DNA of 5,456 nucleotides from an uncultured Pseudomonadota bacterium (lineage in GTDB: Bacteria; Pseudomonadota; Gammaproteobacteria; Burkholderiales; Methylophilaceae), in the NCBI GenBank assembly GCA_903854305.1, contig CAINWC010000148.1, positions 1 to 5,456 on the forward strand. The letters are read 5' to 3'. The notes beneath the pieces were generated by a model. That model was not told where the DNA came from, searched no databases, and saw nothing but the letters and a program-made list of their open reading frames with translations. Each line of letters opens with the position of its first letter. Position 1 is the first letter of the stretch. Of this stretch, positions 1 through 5,456 are shown one piece after another. The translations under genes and the position numbers were made by a program.

Positions 1-856
1 CCCTAAAGATTTAGGTGCAGGTGAGGTTGAGCAATTTTTAACGCATTTGGCCGTGGTTGGCAAAGTTTCTGCCAGCACGCAAAATCAAGCTAAAAGCGCT
101 TTATTGTTTTTGTATAAAGAAATTCTGGGTGTTGAATTACCTTGGCTAGATGATGTTGAGCAAGCAAAAACTACTAAGCGACTGCCTGTGGTGTTGACTA
201 AAGCTGAGGTGCAGCAAATCTTGTCTCATTTAGGTGGCACACATCATTTGGTGGTAAGTTTGTTATATGGCACGGGCATGCGCATTTTAGAGGCGTTGCG
301 TTTACGGGTGAAAGATGTAGATTTTGCACGTAAGGAGATTTTAATTCGTGATGGCAAGGGCTATAAAGACCGCGTGACTATGCTGCCATTAAGTTTGGTT
401 AAACCTCTGCAAGAACATCTCGAACAAGTAAAATCCTTGCACGAGCAAGATTTGTCACAAGGTTTCGGCGCAGTGTATATGCCTTTTGCCTTGGGCAAAA
501 AATACCCCTATGCCGCGCGCGATTGGCCTTGGCAGTATGTCTTTCCTACGGGTAAGTTATCGGTTGACCCGCGTAGTGTGGATGAAAGCGGCGCGGGTGA
601 AACGCGCAGGCATCACATACAAGATCAAGCCATACAACGCGCCGTGAGGCAAGCGGTGGTGGATGCGGGCTTAACCAAACCTGCTACGCCCCATACCTTT
701 AGGCATAGTTTCGCTACGCATTTATTAGAAGGTGGTTACGATATTCGTACAGTGCAGGAGTTGTTAGGCCATTCTGATGTATCCACCACCATGATTTATA
801 CGCATGTGCTGAATAAAGGCGGGCGCGGGGTGAGTAGCCCGTTGGATGTTTTGTAG
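1..856 (+). CDS. intI: Integron integrase (tyrosine recombinase), 5' partial
   Basis: Site-specific tyrosine recombinase that inserts and excises gene cassettes by recombining attI and attC sites. The reading frame is open from base 2 to the TAG at 854-856 (284 visible residues). The in-frame TTG at 47 is not the start, because conserved integrase sequence ([12 protein letters not shown]) precedes it. Compared with IntI1 (337 aa, from memory), about 52 N-terminal residues are missing. Visible: the end of the core-binding domain (about 1-70), then the catalytic domain with Arg94 (GTGMR, codon 281), His231 and Arg234 (HTFRH, codons 692 and 701), His257 (LLGH, codon 770) and nucleophile Tyr266 (MIYTH, codon 797). 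These match R146, H277, R280, H303 and Y312 of IntI1. The integron-specific patch ([12 protein letters not shown] through RRHH, about 497-616) separates it from XerC/D. That patch seems about six residues longer than in IntI1. Expected attI and cassettes would lie left of base 1. No frameshift or stop is seen, so it is probably functional. Confidence 0.95.
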   Translation, partial: PKDLGAGEVEQFLTHLAVVGKVSASTQNQAKSALLFLYKEILGVELPWLDDVEQAKTTKRLPVVLTKAEVQQILSHLGGTHHLVVSLLYGTGMRILEALRLRVKDVDFARKEILIRDGKGYKDRVTMLPLSLVKPLQEHLEQVKSLHEQDLSQGFGAVYMPFALGKKYPYAARDWPWQYVFPTGKLSVDPRSVDESGAGETRRHHIQDQAIQRAVRQAVVDAGLTKPATPHTFRHSFATHLLEGGYDIRTVQELLGHSDVSTTMIYTHVLNKGGRGVSSPLDVL

Positions 857-1056
857 GTTTACTTGTCAAAGCTGTTTGCTGGCGAGAAAAAGTCATTTCG
901 AAAAAACTTTACTCAAAAACCACTTTTCTGGTGTGGTTCGCAGGCGGCTAATTTTGCTCAGCAAGCGCATATTTCTTTAGCTTGTTAAGCCTAGCTAGTC
1001 TAAAATTACACCTTTAATAATGCACCATTAATTAACTACATTTTCGGATTTTACCT
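857..1056. other. intI-ilvD spacer: short dyads, likely ilvD promoter region
   Basis: Two hundred bases without a plausible gene. It holds several small inverted repeats: AACCAC/GTGGTT (918-923 and 933-938, 9-base loop), TTGCTCAGCAA (954-964), GCTT-gtt-AAGC (980-990, with one further bulged extension) and the larger AT-rich dyad at 1014-1035. None is followed by a run of T, so I do not call a rho-independent terminator for intI. The stretch from about 970 to 1040 is AT-rich and has possible -10 hexamers (TAAAAT at 1001-1006, TTTAAT at 1013-1018). Neither has a convincing -35 box at 16-18 bases, so a sigma-70 promoter for ilvD is likely to be here but cannot be pinpointed. GTTAAGC at 984-990 matches the integron core-site consensus GTTRRRY, but no RYYYAAC partner lies at attC distance. 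Confidence 0.6.
1014..1035 (+). repeat. AT-rich bulged inverted repeat in the ilvD leader
   Basis: The left arm TTAATAATG (1014-1022) pairs with the right arm CATTAATTAA (1026-1035) around a three-base CAC loop, giving nine pairs with one bulged A at 1031. The inner five pairs (TAATG/CATTA) are perfect. It ends 21 bases before the ilvD ATG. It could be an operator, a leader hairpin affecting initiation, or simply part of an AT-rich promoter. There is no T tract, and the pairs are nearly all A-T, so a terminator is unlikely. Confidence 0.35.
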
Positions 1057-2907
1057 ATGCCAGTTTATCGTTCACATACCACAACTCACGGCCGCAACAT
1101 GGCGGGTGCCCGCGCATTATGGCGCGCTACTGGCATGAAAGATGGCGATTTTGATAAGCCTATCATTGCAGTTTGTAACTCGTTTACGCAGTTTGTGCCG
1201 GGTCACGTTCACCTTAAAGATTTAGGTCAATTAGTGGCGCGTGAAATTGAGCGCGCTGGCGGTGTGGCAAAAGAGTTTAATACCATTGCGGTTGATGACG
1301 GTATTGCCATGGGTCACGGCGGTATGTTGTATAGCCTGCCTAGCCGCGATTTAATTGCCGATAGCGTGGAATACATGGTGAATGCGCATTGTGCCGATGC
1401 AATGGTGTGTATTTCAAATTGCGACAAAATTACGCCGGGCATGCTAATGGCAGCTTTACGTTTGAATATTCCTGTGGTGTTTGTATCTGGCGGCCCGATG
1501 GAGGCTGGTAAAGTTAACTGGCAGGGCGAAGAGCTAAAGCTGGATTTAGTCGATGCCATGGTAGCCGCGGCCGATAGCAAAGTCAGCGATGAAAAAGCCG
1601 AGGCGATTGAGCGCTCAGCTTGCCCAACCTGTGGTTCATGTTCTGGCATGTTTACCGCAAACTCTATGAACTGTTTAACCGAAGCGCTGGGTTTGAGCTT
1701 GCCGGGTAATGGTTCAGCATTGGCCACGCACGGCGCACGTAAAGAATTATTCTTAAAAGCCGGTCGTTTGATTGTAGAAATCGCTAAACGCCATTACGAG
1801 CAAGATGATTATTCAGTGTTGCCGCGCAGCATCGCCAATATTAAAGCGTTCGAAAATGCGATGGCGTTAGATGTTTCGATGGGCGGTTCAACCAATACCG
1901 TATTGCATTTGCTGGCGGCAGCGCACGAGGCGGAGCTTGATTTCACCATGAGTGACATTGACCGTATTTCACGTAAAGTGCCTTGTTTAAGTAAAGTAGC
2001 GCCAGCCACACAAAAATATCACATGGAAGACGTACACCATGCAGGCGGCGTAATGGGTATTTTGGGCGAGTTGGATCGTGCTGGTGTGCTTCACCGCGAT
2101 ACGCCAACCGTGCATAGCGCCACGATGGGCGATGCTTTGGATAAATGGGACATTATGGTGACGCAGGATGAAGAGGTTAAAAAATTCTTCCGCGCGGCGC
2201 CTGGCGGTATTAAAACGACGATTGCTTTTTCACAAAGTATGCTTTATCCAACATTAGATGACGACCGTGCAGAAGGCTGTATCCGCGACAAAGCGCATGC
2301 TTATTCTCAAGACGGTGGTTTAGCCGTGCTGTACGGCAATATTGCGCTAGATGGCTGTATTGTTAAAACCGCCGGCGTGGATGATAGCATTCTTAAGTTT
2401 ACCGGCCGTGCGCGTATTTTTGAATCTCAAGACGCTACCGTTGAAGCGATTTTAGCCGATGAGATTGTAGCGGGCGATGTGGTGGTGATTCGTTATGAAG
2501 GCCCACGTGGCGGCCCTGGCATGCAAGAAATGTTGTATCCAACGTCATATTTAAAATCAAAAGATCTAGGTAAAGTATGTGCATTACTCACAGATGGCCG
2601 CTTTTCAGGCGGTACGTCTGGTTTAAGTATTGGTCATGCTTCGCCAGAAGCGGCTGAAGGCGGCGCAATCGGCTTGGTTGAAGAGGGCGACACCATAGAA
2701 ATCGATATTCCAAACCGCACCATTCATTTGGCGGTGAGCGATGAAGAAATGTCGCATCGCCGTGCAAAAATGGAAGCCAAAGGTAAAGAAGCTTGGAAGC
2801 CGGTAGGCCGTGTACGTGCCGTTTCGCCCGCTTTGCGTGCTTATGCCGCAATGAGCACCAGCGCGGCGCGTGGCGCGGTGCGTGATGTTTCGCAGATAGA
2901 AAAGTAA
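1057..2907 (+). CDS. ilvD: Dihydroxyacid dehydratase (complete)
   Basis: Cytosolic iron-sulfur, Mg-dependent dehydratase. It converts 2,3-dihydroxy-isovalerate and 2,3-dihydroxy-3-methylvalerate to the 2-keto acids that precede valine (and leucine, pantothenate) and isoleucine. At 616 aa it is the same length as E. coli IlvD and nearly collinear with it. Visible signatures: [11 protein letters not shown] (122-132, IlvD/Edd signature 1, with cluster ligand Cys122 and metal-site Asp123 and Lys124), [12 protein letters not shown] (79-90, Asp81 metal site), [11 protein letters not shown] (189-199, Cys195 cluster ligand) and [12 protein letters not shown] (510-521, signature 2; Ser517 is the probable general base). 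Gly49, in VPGH, occupies the place where short [2Fe-2S]-type enzymes appear to carry another cysteine, so this is the long, E. coli-like class. Cys40 (AVCNSF) is Val in E. coli as I recall it. The start is supported by an in-frame TAA at 1033 and the standard [31 protein letters not shown] N terminus. The only ribosome-site candidate is a weak CGGA at 1045-1048. Confidence 0.98.
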   Translation: MPVYRSHTTTHGRNMAGARALWRATGMKDGDFDKPIIAVCNSFTQFVPGHVHLKDLGQLVAREIERAGGVAKEFNTIAVDDGIAMGHGGMLYSLPSRDLIADSVEYMVNAHCADAMVCISNCDKITPGMLMAALRLNIPVVFVSGGPMEAGKVNWQGEELKLDLVDAMVAAADSKVSDEKAEAIERSACPTCGSCSGMFTANSMNCLTEALGLSLPGNGSALATHGARKELFLKAGRLIVEIAKRHYEQDDYSVLPRSIANIKAFENAMALDVSMGGSTNTVLHLLAAAHEAELDFTMSDIDRISRKVPCLSKVAPATQKYHMEDVHHAGGVMGILGELDRAGVLHRDTPTVHSATMGDALDKWDIMVTQDEEVKKFFRAAPGGIKTTIAFSQSMLYPTLDDDRAEGCIRDKAHAYSQDGGLAVLYGNIALDGCIVKTAGVDDSILKFTGRARIFESQDATVEAILADEIVAGDVVVIRYEGPRGGPGMQEMLYPTSYLKSKDLGKVCALLTDGRFSGGTSGLSIGHASPEAAEGGAIGLVEEGDTIEIDIPNRTIHLAVSDEEMSHRRAKMEAKGKEAWKPVGRVRAVSPALRAYAAMSTSAARGAVRDVSQIEK

Positions 2908-2960
2908 TGCGTTCATCATTCACTCTAATCACTTTAAAATTAGCTAAAAAGTAAATCAAC

Positions 2961-3884
2961 ATGACACATGCAAGTGTACTTCCTCATCCGAACATCGCTA
3001 ATACAGTATCGACAAATGATGTCCGCTATATTAAAGATGCTAACGGTTTAGATTACATTGAAATCGATAATCGCCACGCTACTGCCAAGATTGCGCTGCA
3101 AGGTGCGCATGTGATGCACTGGCAACCAAAGTCTACGGCAGAACCCGTGTTGTGGCTCTCAAGTAACGCACGCTATGTCGAGGCGCGTTCCATTCGTGGT
3201 GGCGTGCCCATCTGCTGGCCTTGGTTTGGTGCACATCCTACCGATAGTAGTTATTGTCCGCACGGCTTTGCGCGGGTGATTCCTTGGCAGGTGATTAAAA
3301 GCTGCAAATTGCCTAATGGCACGACTAGAATATTGCTTGAAATGACGCAAACCGAAGTCGCTAAAAAGCAGCTCTCGTATCCTTTCCAATTGACGCTGGA
3401 AATTACGATTGGTAATTATCTGCGCTTGGAAATGACCACGAAGAACCTTGCCAATCATCCATTTATGATCGGCGAGGCGTTTCATACCTATTTTAATGTG
3501 AGCGATGTCAAAAACACGCACATTACCGGCTTAGAGAATTTAGTTTATTCAGACAAGGTTGAAGGCTATTTACGTAACGTGCAGCATGGCGTATTGAAGT
3601 TCGATGGCGAGTTTGACCGCGTATATCTTAACAGTGGTGAAGATTGTATTATTCGCGATAGCGGATTTCACCGCGCGATTCGCGTAGCAAAGTCTGGCAG
3701 TAATACCACTGTCATATGGTCGCCGGGCGCTGAGAAAGTGGCGCAAATGGGCGATATGGGCGCACCGGACGAGTGGCGGAAAATGCTCTGCGTAGAGTCT
3801 GCAAATGCGATGGAAAATAGCGTCACAATTTTCCCAGGCGAGTCGCATACGATGGTGACGGAGTATTCTCTAGAACTACTTTAA
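2961..3884 (+). CDS. yeaD: D-hexose-6-phosphate mutarotase-like (aldose 1-epimerase fold)
   Basis: Predicted cytosolic mutarotase that interconverts the alpha and beta anomers of hexose 6-phosphates; 307 aa, close to the roughly 290-300 aa of the YeaD/YMR099c family. Visible features: beta-rich galactose-mutarotase-like fold with RSIRGGVPICWPWFG (77-90, including the family's substrate-binding Arg79), HGFAR (101-105, His101 and Arg105), EAFHTYFNV (172-180, catalytic acid His175), WSPG (253-256) and CVESAN (277-282, Glu279, probable catalytic base). All expected active-site positions are filled. The ATG is the first possible start, as an in-frame TAA sits at 2952-2954; upstream purines (AAAAAG) give only a weak ribosome site. 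It follows ilvD by 53 bases and precedes the DUF255 gene by 23, so it is probably co-transcribed. The family assignment is firm; the exact sugar substrate, and hence the symbol, is inferred by homology. Confidence 0.9.
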   Translation: MTHASVLPHPNIANTVSTNDVRYIKDANGLDYIEIDNRHATAKIALQGAHVMHWQPKSTAEPVLWLSSNARYVEARSIRGGVPICWPWFGAHPTDSSYCPHGFARVIPWQVIKSCKLPNGTTRILLEMTQTEVAKKQLSYPFQLTLEITIGNYLRLEMTTKNLANHPFMIGEAFHTYFNVSDVKNTHITGLENLVYSDKVEGYLRNVQHGVLKFDGEFDRVYLNSGEDCIIRDSGFHRAIRVAKSGSNTTVIWSPGAEKVAQMGDMGAPDEWRKMLCVESANAMENSVTIFPGESHTMVTEYSLELL

Positions 3885-3907
3885 AAGTGACTTTAAAGAT
3901 ATAAAAA

Positions 3908-5456
3908 ATGTCAAACAAGCTTGCAGGTGAAACCAGCCCCTACCTTTTGCAACATGCAGACAACCCCGTTGAATGGTATCCTTGGGGAGAGCAAGCGCTT
4001 ACTTTAGCTAAAGAGCAGAATAAGCCGATATTGCTTTCAATTGGTTATTCGGCTTGTCATTGGTGCCACGTGATGGCGCATGAGTCGTTTGAAGATGCTG
4101 CAACTGCAGCCATAATGAACGCGCACTTTATCAATATCAAAGTGGATCGTGAAGAGCGGCCGGATATTGATCAAATCTACCAAACTGCACACAGTATGTT
4201 GTTTCAAAAAAGTGGCGGCTGGCCGCTCACGGTGTTTTTAACGCCGAATCAAGAACCGTATTTTACAGGGACTTATTTTCCTAAAACCGCGCGTTATCAA
4301 TTACCCGGATTTGCCGATTTAATCCCTCGTGTCTCGGCTTATTATCATGAACGCAAAGAAGAGCTTGCCACGCAAACGCAGCAATTGGCCGATGCCTTGG
4401 CGCGCACTATTCCAGTGGCAAATACGGTAGTCACTGCGGATGAAAGCACGATTAAATTGGGCTTTCAGCAATTGCGCGAGCGCTTTGACTTTGAGCATGG
4501 CGGTTTCGGGTCTGCACCAAAATTTCCTAATCCTGCTGATGTTACCTTGTTGCTGCATCAAGCTAAAGCTGGCAATAGGCAGGCGGAAGCGATGGCCTTA
4601 CAAATGTTATCAGCGATGGCTGCGGGTGGTATTTATGACCAAATCGGCGGCGGTTTTTGTCGATATTCAGTTGATGAGCGCTGGAATATTCCGCATTTTG
4701 AAAAAATGCTGTATGACAATGGTCAGCTACTTTGTTTGTATGCCGATGGCTGGCAGGTTAGCCAGGATGCCAAAGAGAAAGCAGTCTTTGCGCAAGTCAT
4801 CGCAGAAACCATTGCTTGGTTGCAGCGAGAGATGCTCGATCCACGTGGCGCGATTTATTCGTCACTGGATGCAGATTCACTCGATATGCATGGTCATAGT
4901 GAAGAGGGCGCTTTTTATGTGTGGCAACCTGCTGAAGTGAAAGCCTTGCTCACCGCTGAAGAATTTGTCGTTGCTAGCCACTGTTTTGGTTTTGATCGCG
5001 CAGCTAACTTTGAGGGTGAAGCTTGGCATGCCTACATGGCCATCATGCCCGATGAACAAGACCAAGCTTTATTACAAGCGGCAAAAGCAAAGTTATTTGC
5101 CGCACGCGAGCAACGTACACGCCCGGGTTTAGATGACAAAATACTCACGTCATGGAATGCCTTAGCCATTAAAGGCTTGGCACGCGCGGGTTATGTGTTT
5201 AACCGTACGGATTGGATAAAGTTAGCGCAAAACGCCGTAGATTTTATACGCGAACATTTATGGGTTAAAAATGCAGCAGGTTCGTTTCAGTTACTTGCGA
5301 CGGCTAAAGATGACAAAGTACATCTCAATGCTTATTTAGATGACTATGCGTTTTTATTGGACGCACTCATAGCATTGATGCAAGCCGATTATAGAAGTAT
5401 CGAGATGCAGTTTGCTGAAGAGATTGCCGAAGCTTTACTAGAAAATTTTGAAGCGG
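3908..5456 (+). CDS. DUF255 / YyaL-type thioredoxin-fold protein, 3' partial
   Basis: N-terminal part (516 codons plus one base) of a protein of the DUF255 family (bacterial YyaL, human SPATA20), usually near 680-700 aa, so about a quarter is outside the window. Domain order: a thioredoxin-like domain (about 1-165) with SACHWCHVM (CxxC at Cys50 and Cys53), [11 protein letters not shown] (78-88), SGGWPL (102-107, Pro106 in the thioredoxin cis-Pro region) and GTYFP (121-125); then an alpha/alpha-toroid, glycosidase-like region with [27 protein letters not shown] and [10 protein letters not shown] (about 240-270), SLDADS (319-324), EEGAFYVW and [16 protein letters not shown] (405-420). No stop or frameshift interrupts it. 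There is no signal peptide, so it is likely cytoplasmic. The biochemical role of the family is not settled; a redox or sugar-related function is suggested by the two folds only. The in-frame TAA at 3902-3904 fixes the ATG as the first start. It is probably in one operon with the mutarotase gene. Confidence 0.93.
   Translation, partial: MSNKLAGETSPYLLQHADNPVEWYPWGEQALTLAKEQNKPILLSIGYSACHWCHVMAHESFEDAATAAIMNAHFINIKVDREERPDIDQIYQTAHSMLFQKSGGWPLTVFLTPNQEPYFTGTYFPKTARYQLPGFADLIPRVSAYYHERKEELATQTQQLADALARTIPVANTVVTADESTIKLGFQQLRERFDFEHGGFGSAPKFPNPADVTLLLHQAKAGNRQAEAMALQMLSAMAAGGIYDQIGGGFCRYSVDERWNIPHFEKMLYDNGQLLCLYADGWQVSQDAKEKAVFAQVIAETIAWLQREMLDPRGAIYSSLDADSLDMHGHSEEGAFYVWQPAEVKALLTAEEFVVASHCFGFDRAANFEGEAWHAYMAIMPDEQDQALLQAAKAKLFAAREQRTRPGLDDKILTSWNALAIKGLARAGYVFNRTDWIKLAQNAVDFIREHLWVKNAAGSFQLLATAKDDKVHLNAYLDDYAFLLDALIALMQADYRSIEMQFAEEIAEALLENFEA

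Noticed and set aside
47..856. A complete integrase starting at the TTG at 47
   Set aside because: The frame stays open to base 2 and encodes conserved integrase residues upstream of the TTG, so the true start is outside the window.
918..938. AACCAC/GTGGTT hairpin as an intI terminator
   Set aside because: The stem is only six pairs with a nine-base loop and no following T run.
984..990. GTTAAGC, matching the integron core-site consensus GTTRRRY, as the right end of an attC site downstream of intI
   Set aside because: No RYYYAAC partner is found 55-140 bases to its left. The nearest imperfect one (GGCTAAT, 946-952) fails two of seven positions and is too close. The exact complement GCTTAAC at 669-675 is over 300 bases away inside the intI catalytic domain. 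A seven-base degenerate match is expected by chance.
1314..1727. Long antisense reading frame inside ilvD (also 1809-2009, 2588-2962 and 2623-2919)
   Set aside because: It is opposite a strongly conserved gene, its protein resembles no known family, and it has no start signals. These are shadows of ilvD codon usage.
3159..3521. Antisense reading frames opposite the mutarotase gene (also 3570-3848)
   Set aside because: They overlap a well-supported gene, and their composition is typical of shadow translation with no recognisable motif.
4440..4940. 166-residue + strand frame within the DUF255 gene
   Set aside because: It is out of frame with a continuous, motif-rich DUF255 protein running from 3908 to the window end. 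Its cysteine- and methionine-rich sequence has no family features.

Overview
This window looks like a chromosomal segment from a Gram-negative proteobacterium of intermediate G+C content. A methylotrophic betaproteobacterium (Methylophilaceae-like) is my best guess, from the flavour of the protein sequences only. All four genes lie on the + strand. They are an integron integrase (5' end outside the window), ilvD (dihydroxyacid dehydratase, complete), a hexose-6-phosphate mutarotase-like protein (complete), and a DUF255/YyaL-type thioredoxin-fold protein (3' end outside the window).

Left region (1-1056): the first 856 bases encode all but roughly the first 50 residues of an integron integrase, with every catalytic residue and the integron-specific patch in place. 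The 200-base spacer that follows holds several short dyads and an AT-rich, promoter-like stretch. It has no convincing attC site and no clear rho-independent terminator. In most integrons the attI site and cassette array lie beyond the 5' end of intI, so any cassettes should lie to the left of base 1. This window is then the integrase-side edge of a chromosomal integron, abutting core metabolism.

Middle and right region (1057-5456): ilvD serves isoleucine/valine (and pantothenate precursor) synthesis. It is followed after 53 bases by an aldose-1-epimerase-fold sugar-phosphate mutarotase. After another 23 bases comes the DUF255 protein, which reads open to the window end. Tight co-directional spacing without visible terminators suggests one transcription unit from ilvD onwards. 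The three products share no obvious pathway, so the grouping looks like housekeeping linkage rather than a dedicated system. For all three starts, an in-frame stop codon lies a few codons upstream, which supports the chosen ATGs. Shine-Dalgarno sequences are weak throughout.

I do not see a new biological system in the window itself. The most interesting point is the intI-ilvD junction, because it predicts a cassette array just outside the window.
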